Source: CAYSWS01 sp964434935
GTDB taxonomy: Bacteria > Patescibacteriota > WWE3 > UBA101185 > UBA10185
Assembly (NCBI GenBank): GCA_964434935.1
Contig: CAYSWS010000006.1
Span: forward strand, 1-52,817
Direction: 5' to 3'
DNA: 52,817 nt
In this document: in pieces, positions 42,783 to 50,180 of the stretch
Layout of the letters: every line of letters starts with the position of its first letter
Position numbering within the stretch: position 1 is the first letter of the stretch
Notes under the pieces: model-generated
Databases searched by the model: none
What the model saw: only the letters and a program-made list of their open reading frames with translations
What the model was told of the DNA's origin: nothing
Made by a program: the position numbers and the translations under genes

Positions 42783-43058
42783 ATGTCTGAAAGAATAGGG
42801 ATCAAGATCAAGAAAATCAGAGACAGCCACAATCTTTCACAAGAGAGGTTTGCCATGAAATTGGGTATATCAGGCAAAACTATTTCTGCCTACGAAACAG
42901 GCAGAACCGCACCGCCATTGAAAGTTTTACAAAAAATAGTTCATACCTACAAAACACCTATCGTTAATCTAAATCAGGAATTAAAATCAGAACTTAGCAA
43001 AAAGCTTGAGGTTTTGGAAACCGAAGTTGTAGGTTTGAAAAATATTTTAAAAGATAGC

Positions 43059-43070
<12 letters not shown>
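42783..43070 (+). CDS. XRE-type HTH regulator with C-terminal coiled coil
   Basis: 95 residues. The Cro/CI-type HTH (IGIKIKKIRDSHNLSQERFAMKL, GISGKTISAYETGRTAP) is followed by a Leu/Glu/Lys heptad-like tail (about 62-92) suited to dimerisation. It is divergent from radC with a 68-bp spacer and may bind there. Its stop overlaps the 3' end of rpsI by 12 bp. Confidence 0.88.
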
Positions 43071-43475
<405 letters not shown>

Positions 43476-43895
43476 TTATTTTCCTACCTGTGCCTGATGT
43501 GGGTGTTCAGGTCCCGTATAAATATACAAATTGTTCATTCTTTCTTGTCGAAGCTTATTTTTTGGCAGCATACCAAAGACGGCTTTTTTTATGACCTCAG
43601 TTGGCCTTCTGTTTAAGAGCTTTTCCAAAGATTCTGATCTCACACCGCCGGGATATCCTGTCACCCTATGGTAAATCTTGTTTTTAAGTTTGGTTCCGGT
43701 CACGGCCACTTTTTCCGCGTTTATGACCACTACCTTATCGCCTACATTAATATTGGGTGTATAGGTGGGTTTGTTCTTACCGATGAGGATCGAAGATATA
43801 TCCGCAGCAATTCTGCCCAGCACTTTATTATCCGCATCGATCAAATGCCAGTTAGGTTTTAATTCTTTTTGACTGGGTGTATAGGTCTTATTCAT
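43476..43895 (-). CDS. rplM: 50S ribosomal protein L13
   Basis: 139 residues. It has the WHLIDADNKVLGRIAADI opening, GDKVVVINAEKVAVTG, YHRVTGYPGG and AVFGMLPKNKL. It overlaps the end of rplQ by 8 nt and is followed immediately by rpsI, the universal L13-S9 pair. Confidence 0.98.
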   Translation of the reverse strand: MNKTYTPSQKELKPNWHLIDADNKVLGRIAADISSILIGKNKPTYTPNINVGDKVVVINAEKVAVTGTKLKNKIYHRVTGYPGGVRSESLEKLLNRRPTEVIKKAVFGMLPKNKLRQERMNNLYIYTGPEHPHQAQVGK

Positions 43896-44424
43896 CTTTA
43901 GCCTTTACTTTTGTACTTTTTTTAACTTTTTTCTTAGTTTCCGTCTTTTTATCCGTCTTTTTTCCTGCTTTTTTAACCAGGTTTTTCACGGTTTTCTTTT
44001 CCACTTTTTCCTCTTCACTTTTGGCCTCTTTTTGTACAACCTTCTTAGCAGGTTTTTTAGTGGACGGTCTTTGCACGAACTCAATTCTGGCCATGGGGGC
44101 ATTGTCGCCGGCTCTATTTCCGGTCTTCACGATCCTGGTGTAGCCTCCAGGTCTGGATCTGAATCTGGGGCCAACATCGGACAAGATCTTTTCCACAGCC
44201 GCGGAGGTATCCAGCATTTTCTTCATGAACTTGACATTATTGAAATCTCCGCCTTTTTTGGCTTTAGTGATGAGCTTTTCCACATGAGGTCTTAGGAATT
44301 TTGCCTTAGATTCGGTGGTGGTGATGTGCTCATGGATCACAAGCTGCGTGGACATGACCCTAAGCAAGGCTTTTCTTTGGGAGCTGGTCCTTTTTAATGT
44401 TTTCTTGCCGATCCTTTTGCGCAT
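43888..44424 (-). CDS. rplQ: 50S ribosomal protein L17 with Lys-rich tail
   Basis: 178 residues, where L17 is usually 115-130. The conserved core (KRTSSQRKALLRVMSTQLVIHE, TTESKAKFLRPHVEKLIT, RPGGYTRIVKTGNRAGDNAPMA) is followed by about 60 residues of Lys/Glu/Thr repeats. The tail is low complexity and probably disordered and rRNA-binding. The start overlaps the rpoA stop (TAATG). Confidence 0.97.
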   Translation of the reverse strand: MRKRIGKKTLKRTSSQRKALLRVMSTQLVIHEHITTTESKAKFLRPHVEKLITKAKKGGDFNNVKFMKKMLDTSAAVEKILSDVGPRFRSRPGGYTRIVKTGNRAGDNAPMARIEFVQRPSTKKPAKKVVQKEAKSEEEKVEKKTVKNLVKKAGKKTDKKTETKKKVKKSTKVKAKDE

Positions 44425-45350
44425 TATTCCTTTTCCGTGAGACCTTCCTTTTCCAGCAACTTTTTAATTTCAGAAATAGATTTCTCTCCCAGATTCTTTA
44501 TATCGGACAGCTCTTCTTCGGTTTTTTGGGAAAGTTCGGCCAAAGTCTCTACATTGGCTTTTTTCAAGGCATTGATAGTCCTGGTTTGCAAGGGAAGCTC
44601 ATCTACTAATATTTCTTCGAACTGGGTCACGTCAAGGGTGCTGTCTTCTTCTTCGACTTCTTCCGGTAGCTGTTCCCACTTAGCCAGCACATCAAAGAAC
44701 TCGGCTAAAATGCCTGCCGATTTGTACACCGCTGTGGATGGTTTTATACTGCCGTCTGTCTCTACGGTTAGGATCAACTTATCCAGATCTGTTCTCTCAC
44801 CGGCTCTAGTTTCCTCAATTTTAATATGAGCTTTCACGACCGGTGAGAATAGAGAATCTATGACAATGACGCCAACTTTTGAGGTCATTCTCTCTTCGCT
44901 GGGTGAGTAGCCAACGCCTGTTTCCACGATCAGCTCCATAGATAAAGTGGTCTTTTTGCCGGCTAAAGTAGCTATATGTTGGTCCTTATTTATGATCTCA
45001 ATGTCAGCTGGGGCTTCAATATCTTTGGCTGTGATTTTTCCGGGACCGGTCACCTTTAAAGTAGCTACTTCCGGATTGTCGCTGTGTTTTTTGATACGAA
45101 TCTTTTTTAAGTTCAATATAATTTCCACCATATCTTCTTTGACGCCTTCAATAGTGCTGAATTGGTGACTGATACCATCCACTTTGATCTGGGTGATGGC
45201 CGCCCCATCCAGTGAAGTGAGAAGCACTCGGCGCAGGGTATTTCCTAACGTGTGACCAAAGCCTTTTGGCAAAGGATCGAACTCAAACACCCCCTCGGTC
45301 TTTGATTCGGAAATTGTTTTGATCTTTAGATCTTTAGATGTAACTAGCAT
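44424..45350 (-). CDS. rpoA: RNA polymerase alpha subunit
   Basis: 308 residues. The N-terminal assembly domain is present (GFGHTLGNTLRRVLLTSLDGAAIT, VGYSPSEER). An acidic linker leads to a complete C-terminal domain with HhH signature (LPLQTRTINALKKANVETLAEL, IKNLGEKSISEIKKLL). An alpha-CTD implies activator and UP-element contacts are possible. It sits 9 nt after rpsD. Confidence 0.98.
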   Translation of the reverse strand: MLVTSKDLKIKTISESKTEGVFEFDPLPKGFGHTLGNTLRRVLLTSLDGAAITQIKVDGISHQFSTIEGVKEDMVEIILNLKKIRIKKHSDNPEVATLKVTGPGKITAKDIEAPADIEIINKDQHIATLAGKKTTLSMELIVETGVGYSPSEERMTSKVGVIVIDSLFSPVVKAHIKIEETRAGERTDLDKLILTVETDGSIKPSTAVYKSAGILAEFFDVLAKWEQLPEEVEEEDSTLDVTQFEEILVDELPLQTRTINALKKANVETLAELSQKTEEELSDIKNLGEKSISEIKKLLEKEGLTEKE

Positions 45351-45359
45351 AAAAACTCC

Positions 45360-45965
45360 TTATCTTGAATAATATTCAATTATTAGTTGAACATTTATAT
45401 TTTCTAGAGTGTCTTCCAGTGTTGGAAGCCTCACAAATTTTACATACTTTTCGGAAACATTAGCTTCAAGCCAATCAGGCAGGACGAAACCTTCTCTGAG
45501 GTGTATCTTTTCAAATTCCACAGGTTTGACTATATCTCCGGTGGAAAGCTGGGCCGAAGGCACATTGATCTTTTTACCGCTAATTTCAAAATAGCCTGAT
45601 CTGATGAACTGCCTGGCCTGAGCTCTGGAGACGGCAAAACCGCTTCTATAAACTACATTATCCAATCTGGTCTCAAGGTTCCTCATGAGCACGTCTCCGG
45701 TGACACCTCTGGCTTTTAGCGCTTCATCTACATAAGTTTTGAACTGCTTTTCCAAAACGCCATAGATCCTTTTAGCTTTTTGTTTCTCCCTAAGCTGCTT
45801 GCCGTAGTCTGACAACCTTCTCCTTCGGGAATTACCGTGCTGACCAGGAGCGTAAGCCCTTTTATCCATAGCGCATTTTTCACTATGGCACCTAGCTCCT
45901 TTAAGGTAGAGTTTTTCCCCTTCGCGTCTGCATAATTTACATTTTGGTCCTTTATATCTTGCCAT
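45360..45965 (-). CDS. rpsD: 30S ribosomal protein S4, zinc-binding form
   Basis: 201 residues. Four Cys (C9, C12, C26, C31: KCKLC and RCHSEKC) mark the zinc-containing C+ form. The S4 RNA-binding domain (RLDNVVYRSGFAVSRAQARQFIRSG) follows. It is an early 16S binder. In many bacteria S4 also regulates this operon; no leader target was identified here. Confidence 0.98.
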   Translation of the reverse strand: MARYKGPKCKLCRREGEKLYLKGARCHSEKCAMDKRAYAPGQHGNSRRRRLSDYGKQLREKQKAKRIYGVLEKQFKTYVDEALKARGVTGDVLMRNLETRLDNVVYRSGFAVSRAQARQFIRSGYFEISGKKINVPSAQLSTGDIVKPVEFEKIHLREGFVLPDWLEANVSEKYVKFVRLPTLEDTLENINVQLIIEYYSR

Positions 45966-45970
45966 AATAA

Positions 45971-46360
45971 CTAAACCCTTCTCCTCTTTTTGGGCCTGCA
46001 GCCGTTGTGGGGAATAGGAGTGGCATCAGAAATGGAAATAACATTAAGCCCGCCGGTTTTGAGGGCTTTGATGGCCGGGATCCTGCCCATGCCCGGACCT
46101 TTGACAATGACCGAAACCTCCCTGAGGCCGGCTTCCGAGGCTTTTCTGGCTATCTCTTCTGTAGCTTTTGTAGCAGCAAAAGGTGTGGATTTTCTGGAGC
46201 CTTTAAAGCCTGCATTACCTGCACTGCCGGCAAAAAGAGCATTACCCTCAGCATCAGTGATAGTGACGATCGTATTATTAAAACCGGCCTTCACATAGAC
46301 CCTGCCCGTGCTGGGCGTGACTTTTTCTTTTCTTTTTTTACTTTTTGTTGTTTTAGCCAT
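45971..46360 (-). CDS. rpsK: 30S ribosomal protein S11
   Basis: 129 residues. It has FNNTIVTITDAEGNALFAGSAG, GFKGSRKSTPFAA and the C-terminal DATPIPHNGCRPKKRRRV. A TATAAT sequence lies 4 nt before the ATG inside the operon; it may be an internal promoter or chance. Confidence 0.98.
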   Translation of the reverse strand: MAKTTKSKKRKEKVTPSTGRVYVKAGFNNTIVTITDAEGNALFAGSAGNAGFKGSRKSTPFAATKATEEIARKASEAGLREVSVIVKGPGMGRIPAIKALKTGGLNVISISDATPIPHNGCRPKKRRRV

Positions 46361-46375
46361 AATAATTATATGAAG

Positions 46376-46762
46376 TTACTTCTTGGCCAGTTTTTTCTTC
46401 ATACCTCCCACGGTTTTTTTCTTGCCCTTTCTGGTGCGGGCATTCCTTCTGGTATTTTGACCTCTGACAGGAAGTCCCAACCTGTGTCTTGACCCGCGGT
46501 ATGATTTTATGTCCATTAATCTTCTGATGTTTTGTCGAACAATTCTTTGCAACTCTCCCTCAACGGGAATGGCCATGGCATTAATGGCGGATTGTATACT
46601 TGCCAGATCACTCTCAGACAGATCCTTGATCCTGGTATTAATATCAATGCCCGCTTTATTGAGCACAGCTACGGATTTTGTTTTACCAATGCCCTTAACG
46701 TAAGTAAGCGCTATTTCTGCTCGTTTGTTATCGGGAATGTTTACACCTGCCAGTCTTGCCAT
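46376..46762 (-). CDS. rpsM: 30S ribosomal protein S13
   Basis: 128 residues from ATG 46762, the conserved MARLAGVNIPDNKRAEIALTY start; an upstream in-frame extension overlaps rpmJ and is not real. It has YVKGIGKTKS and a basic tail (RGSRHRLGLPVRGQNTRRNART). It starts 4 nt after the rpmJ stop. Confidence 0.98.
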   Translation of the reverse strand: MARLAGVNIPDNKRAEIALTYVKGIGKTKSVAVLNKAGIDINTRIKDLSESDLASIQSAINAMAIPVEGELQRIVRQNIRRLMDIKSYRGSRHRLGLPVRGQNTRRNARTRKGKKKTVGGMKKKLAKK

Positions 46763-46766
46763 ACAG

Positions 46767-46883
46767 TTAACCCTGTTTTTGTTTGTGTTTGGGATCTCGA
46801 GAGCAAATAACTCTGACGACACCCTTCCTTCTTACAATTTTGCACTTTTCGCAAATTTTTTTTACAGACGATCGTACTTTCAT
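46767..46883 (-). CDS. rpmJ: 50S ribosomal protein L36, zinc-binding form
   Basis: 38 residues. It opens MKVRSSVKKICEKCKIV, with zinc ligands C11, C14, C27 and H33 (ICSRDPKH). The length and C-x2-C-x12-C-x5-H spacing are canonical. It lies between infA (12 nt upstream) and rpsM. Confidence 0.97.
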   Translation of the reverse strand: MKVRSSVKKICEKCKIVRRKGVVRVICSRDPKHKQKQG

Positions 46884-46895
46884 GATAAATATTTC

Positions 46896-47120
46896 CTACC
46901 TGTATCGGTATGAGATCCTCCCCCGGGTCAGGTCATGTGGTGAGAACTCAACTTTGACTTTGTCACCGGGCAGTATCCTAATATGAAACTTACGCATTTT
47001 ACCAGAAATAGTGGCCAAAGCAACTGTTTCATCCTCGAGTTCGACCTTGAACATGCCTCCTTGAAGTGTTTCGGTTACTCTGCCCTCTTTGACTATTAAT
47101 TTTTTTGTATCATTATTCAT
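46896..47120 (-). CDS. infA: Translation initiation factor IF-1
   Basis: 74 residues. The single OB-fold (KEGRVTETLQGGMFKVELEDE, ISGKMRKFHIRILPGDKVKVEFSPHDLTRGRI) is standard, with a TYR-type C-terminus SYRYR. It leads the minus-strand ribosomal operon and has its own extended -10 promoter. The adk, map and secY genes that often precede it are not here. Confidence 0.97.
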   Translation of the reverse strand: MNNDTKKLIVKEGRVTETLQGGMFKVELEDETVALATISGKMRKFHIRILPGDKVKVEFSPHDLTRGRISYRYR

Positions 47121-47136
47121 TATTGTTACGGCCTCG

Positions 47137-47145
47137 ATTCTAACA
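47137..47145 (-). promoter_or_regulatory. Extended -10 promoter of the infA-rpsI ribosomal operon
   Basis: TGtTAGAAT on the minus strand, 16 nt before the infA ATG. The predicted leader is about 10 nt. Confidence 0.55.
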
Positions 47146-47216
47146 AAATGTGCCTATAAGGTCAACAAAACTCCGCCTTTAATTGTTTAATGCTCGATAA
47201 AAGAGGCGCGAGATAA

Positions 47217-47222
47217 TATAAT
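47217..47222 (+). promoter_or_regulatory. -10 box of serS
   Basis: TATAAT ending 7 nt before the ATG. It is preceded by a second AT-rich GATAAT. Confidence 0.55.
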
Positions 47223-47229
47223 AAGGATT

Positions 47230-48594
47230 ATGTTAGACCCCAAACTTATCAGAGAAGATCCTCAAAAGGTCAAGGATGTTATAAAGTCAGGCCGAGGCGA
47301 TGCCAAAAAAGCAGATGTTGACGCCTGGCTGAAGCTGGACCAGGAACGAAATAACCTTATCCTCAAGATCGAAGAAGTGAATCAGCGTAGGAACGAACTA
47401 GCAAAAGTGGGAGGAAAAGGTGATGTAGAAAAGATCCGCCAGGAGGGCAGGCAAGCCAAAGAAGATGCTCAGAAACTGGAAAAAGAGCTGGTCTTGGTCA
47501 CTGCCAAGTGGCAAGCCGTGCTGGATTGGATGCCTAACATGCCTGTAACTCCTTTCCCTGAGGGAAAAAGTGAAGAGGATAACATTGTTCTCAAACTGTG
47601 GGTGCCCGGGAAAGGGTATATCAAGGAAGCCGAGGGCAAAAAAGCCCGCGGTGAGACCGAACAGTACATGAGTGAAAAACCCCTGCACGCCAAGGATAAG
47701 GATTTTATTCCCAAACACCATTTGGACATAGGTGAAAACCTGGATGTGATCGATGTGGCGCAAAGCGCCAAATCTTCTGGCAGCCGCTTTTCTTACCTCA
47801 AAGGAGATATTGTCCTCTTGCAGTACGGTCTCCAGCAGCTTCTCTTCAACGAACTGATAAAAAGGGGATATACACCTTTTATGCCGCCGCTGTTGGTCAG
47901 GGAAAGGGTGCTGTATGGCACTAGTCATTTTCCGGAAGGCAAAGATCAGGTGTATGCCATACAAACCGAGAACGTGGAAGAGCTCAACCAGCTATATCTG
48001 GTGGGGTCATCTGAGCCATCAAATTTTGCTTATTTCATGGACAGGATCCTGGATGAAAAAGATCTGCCCTTTAAACTTTTTGCTTATACCACAGCCTTTA
48101 GAAGTGAAGCCGGCTCTTGGGGCAAGGACGTCAAGGGCATAAAAAGAGTACACCAGTTCGATAAAATTGAGATGAACGCTGTCACAGCAACAGAGCAGTC
48201 AGGGGATATTTTTCAGGAGTTCTTGTCCATAAACGAATGGTTGTTGCAAAGCCTAGAATTACCGTATCAGTTAGTGGTAAAATGCGCCGGAGACGCCGGT
48301 TATTTGGCCAGTGCCCAGCAGGTAGATCCGGAAGTGTGGCTGCCCGGGGAGAACCAATTCCTGGAAGTCATGACGGACACCAATACCACGGACTATCAAG
48401 CCAGAAGATTAAATATCCGCTATAAAAATAAGGAAAATAAGCTTCAGTTTGCCCACACGGTCAACGATACAGGCTGCGCTATGGGAAGAATGCTCATTTC
48501 CATTCTGGCTAATTATCAGCAAAAAGACGGTTCGGTACAGGTGCCCAAGGTGCTAAGTAAATTAATCTCGTTGAAAGTGCTTAAAAAAGATTGA
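47230..48594 (+). CDS. serS: Seryl-tRNA synthetase
   Basis: 454 residues. An N-terminal coiled-coil arm (about 28-105) binds the long variable arm of tRNA-Ser. The class II core has motif 2 (FRSEAGSWGKDVKGIKRVHQFDKIE) and motif 3 (HTVNDTGCAMGRMLISILANYQ). The usual serine-site TAE reads S-S-E (LVGSSEPSNFAYF), and the loop around it is longer than usual. It is divergent from infA. The expected product is Ser-tRNA-Ser. Confidence 0.95.
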   Translation: MLDPKLIREDPQKVKDVIKSGRGDAKKADVDAWLKLDQERNNLILKIEEVNQRRNELAKVGGKGDVEKIRQEGRQAKEDAQKLEKELVLVTAKWQAVLDWMPNMPVTPFPEGKSEEDNIVLKLWVPGKGYIKEAEGKKARGETEQYMSEKPLHAKDKDFIPKHHLDIGENLDVIDVAQSAKSSGSRFSYLKGDIVLLQYGLQQLLFNELIKRGYTPFMPPLLVRERVLYGTSHFPEGKDQVYAIQTENVEELNQLYLVGSSEPSNFAYFMDRILDEKDLPFKLFAYTTAFRSEAGSWGKDVKGIKRVHQFDKIEMNAVTATEQSGDIFQEFLSINEWLLQSLELPYQLVVKCAGDAGYLASAQQVDPEVWLPGENQFLEVMTDTNTTDYQARRLNIRYKNKENKLQFAHTVNDTGCAMGRMLISILANYQQKDGSVQVPKVLSKLISLKVLKKD

Positions 48595-48618
48595 GTAGCA
48601 TGAGCACGGTAAATGATT

Positions 48619-48624
48619 TAAAAT
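48619..48624 (+). promoter_or_regulatory. -10 box of the spermidine-synthase-like gene
   Basis: TAAAAT ending 7 nt before ATG 48632. No Shine-Dalgarno. Confidence 0.5.
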
Positions 48625-48631
48625 TCAATTA

Positions 48632-49327
48632 ATGGCAATACCAAGCTTTCAGGGTCTGATAGCACCAAAAGTTATTTTCTCTGCTCAATCCGAAATAAAC
48701 GGTCAAATTGATGTGGTGCAGGTAGGAAAAACCCGCAAGATCAAGGTTGACGGCATAGAACAATCTTTAAATTGGGATGCGCCCAGCACTAACAGGCTTG
48801 TTTGGGGGAGGGCGGTGGATGTTTTAGAGCAGAATGAGCCTCATTTAAAAAACATCCTGGTTTTGGGACTAGGGGGAGCAACTGTACAGCATCTATTAGC
48901 CAAAGCCTTCCCGGGAGTTTTTATTGTCAGCGTGGACATTGATCCTGCCATGAGAGATATAGCCCAGAAATATTTTGATCTCGATGCCATTCCCAACCAT
49001 AAGGTGCTTATTGCCGATGCCTGCAGGGTAATTATCGAACCGGAAAACTTTGGCTTGACCAAGAAGAGCTTTCAAGCCGTGTATGTGGATATTTACGTAG
49101 GCAGCTCTTATCCGGAATTAGGCAAGTCCGGGAATTTTGTGGCTGCTATAAAGGAAATGGTCATGCCCGGTGGGTTGGTCATTTTTAACCGGTTCTACAC
49201 CGAGCAGCATCAGGATGAGGTCAATCTCTTCACGGACTTTGTGGAGGGGTTCCTGCACGATGTCCAGACTTTGGTGGTGGCAGGCTACACTAATTCGGAT
49301 AACATTTTGATATACGGCCGTGTATAA
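48632..49327 (+). CDS. Spermidine-synthase-like SAM-binding fold protein
   Basis: 231 residues. The Rossmann core has ILVLGLGGATVQHLLA (motif I), SVDIDPAM, LIADACRVI and a VYVDIYVGSSYP strand, as in spermidine synthases and related proteins. The N-terminal beta region (QIDVVQVGKTRKIKVDG) also matches. The substrate is not clear; no other polyamine gene is in view. The promoter of uppP overlaps its stop codon. Confidence 0.8.
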   Translation: MAIPSFQGLIAPKVIFSAQSEINGQIDVVQVGKTRKIKVDGIEQSLNWDAPSTNRLVWGRAVDVLEQNEPHLKNILVLGLGGATVQHLLAKAFPGVFIVSVDIDPAMRDIAQKYFDLDAIPNHKVLIADACRVIIEPENFGLTKKSFQAVYVDIYVGSSYPELGKSGNFVAAIKEMVMPGGLVIFNRFYTEQHQDEVNLFTDFVEGFLHDVQTLVVAGYTNSDNILIYGRV

Positions 49328-49328
49328 T
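49323..49328 (+). promoter_or_regulatory. -10 box of uppP
   Basis: TATAAT overlapping the stop codon of the preceding gene, ending 8 nt before the ATG. Confidence 0.6.
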
Positions 49329-49336
49329 CTAATGCC

Positions 49337-50107
49337 ATGAGTGTTTTCCAAGCTTTAATATTAGGAACTTTACAAGGCTTGACCGAATTTCTGCCGGTCT
49401 CTTCCTCCGGCCATCTTATTTTACTGCCTAGTTTGCTAGGCTGGCAGGTACAATCTCTGGCTTTTGATACCGTCCTGCACATGGGAACGGTGGCGGCCCT
49501 GATAGGATATTTCTGGCGAGATCTTTTAGAAATAATAAAAAGCAAGAATTACTTGATATTACTTGTCGTTGGCTCATTGCCCGCAGCTATATCCGGATTA
49601 CTATTGCAGGATTTTATCGAAACAACTCTTAGGAGTTCTGCTTATGTGGCCGCCTTTTTACTGGCGGGAAGCCTCATTATGTGGCTGGCTGAAATAACTT
49701 ATAAGAAATTATGGCACGAACAGAGGATGGACGACCCGCAAAAACTTGGATTGAAAAAAATAACTGCTATTGGTGTGTTTCAATCTCTGGCATTGTTCTC
49801 AGGAATATCCAGATCAGGTGCGACCATCTCCGGAGGTATGTTCATGGGCATGACCAGGGAGGCAGCGGCTAAGTTTTCTTTCATTTTATCCATACCTATA
49901 GTATTAGCGGCTGGGATGTTCAAAGTGGTTGATTCTTACCGGGAATTGAATTTTGATCTGGCTATGCTGACGGGATTTTTGGCTAGTTTTGTGGTGGGTA
50001 TGCTGGCCATTAAATATCTGTTGAAGTTTTTAAAAAGTCATGATCTTTACATCTTTATTGTCTACAGAATTATCTTAGCCGTGGTAGTACTCATCACTTT
50101 GTTTTAG
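49337..50107 (+). CDS. uppP: Undecaprenyl-diphosphate phosphatase
   Basis: 256 residues, about eight membrane helices. The BacA motifs are present: QGLTEFLPVSSSGHLIL (the E/QxxxE site) and FSGISRSGATI (usual PGxSRSG with Pro changed to Ser). It recycles the lipid carrier for peptidoglycan and other envelope polymers, consistent with the D,D-carboxypeptidase and RodZ-like genes in this window. Confidence 0.96.
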   Translation: MSVFQALILGTLQGLTEFLPVSSSGHLILLPSLLGWQVQSLAFDTVLHMGTVAALIGYFWRDLLEIIKSKNYLILLVVGSLPAAISGLLLQDFIETTLRSSAYVAAFLLAGSLIMWLAEITYKKLWHEQRMDDPQKLGLKKITAIGVFQSLALFSGISRSGATISGGMFMGMTREAAAKFSFILSIPIVLAAGMFKVVDSYRELNFDLAMLTGFLASFVVGMLAIKYLLKFLKSHDLYIFIVYRIILAVVVLITLF

Positions 50108-50162
50108 ACTATTTATCATTGTTGCAACTAAAATTGTAGCTTATCACTCAAGGTACATGGAG

Positions 50163-50171
50163 TGATATAAT
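50163..50171 (+). promoter_or_regulatory. Extended -10 promoter of secA
   Basis: TGaTATAAT ending 9 nt before the ATG. No Shine-Dalgarno in the remaining CATCCTGTT. Confidence 0.65.
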
Positions 50172-50180
50172 CATCCTGTT

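Noticed and set aside
46763..46822. N-terminal extension of rpsM
   Set aside because: It overlaps rpmJ; the conserved S13 start MARLAG is at 46762.
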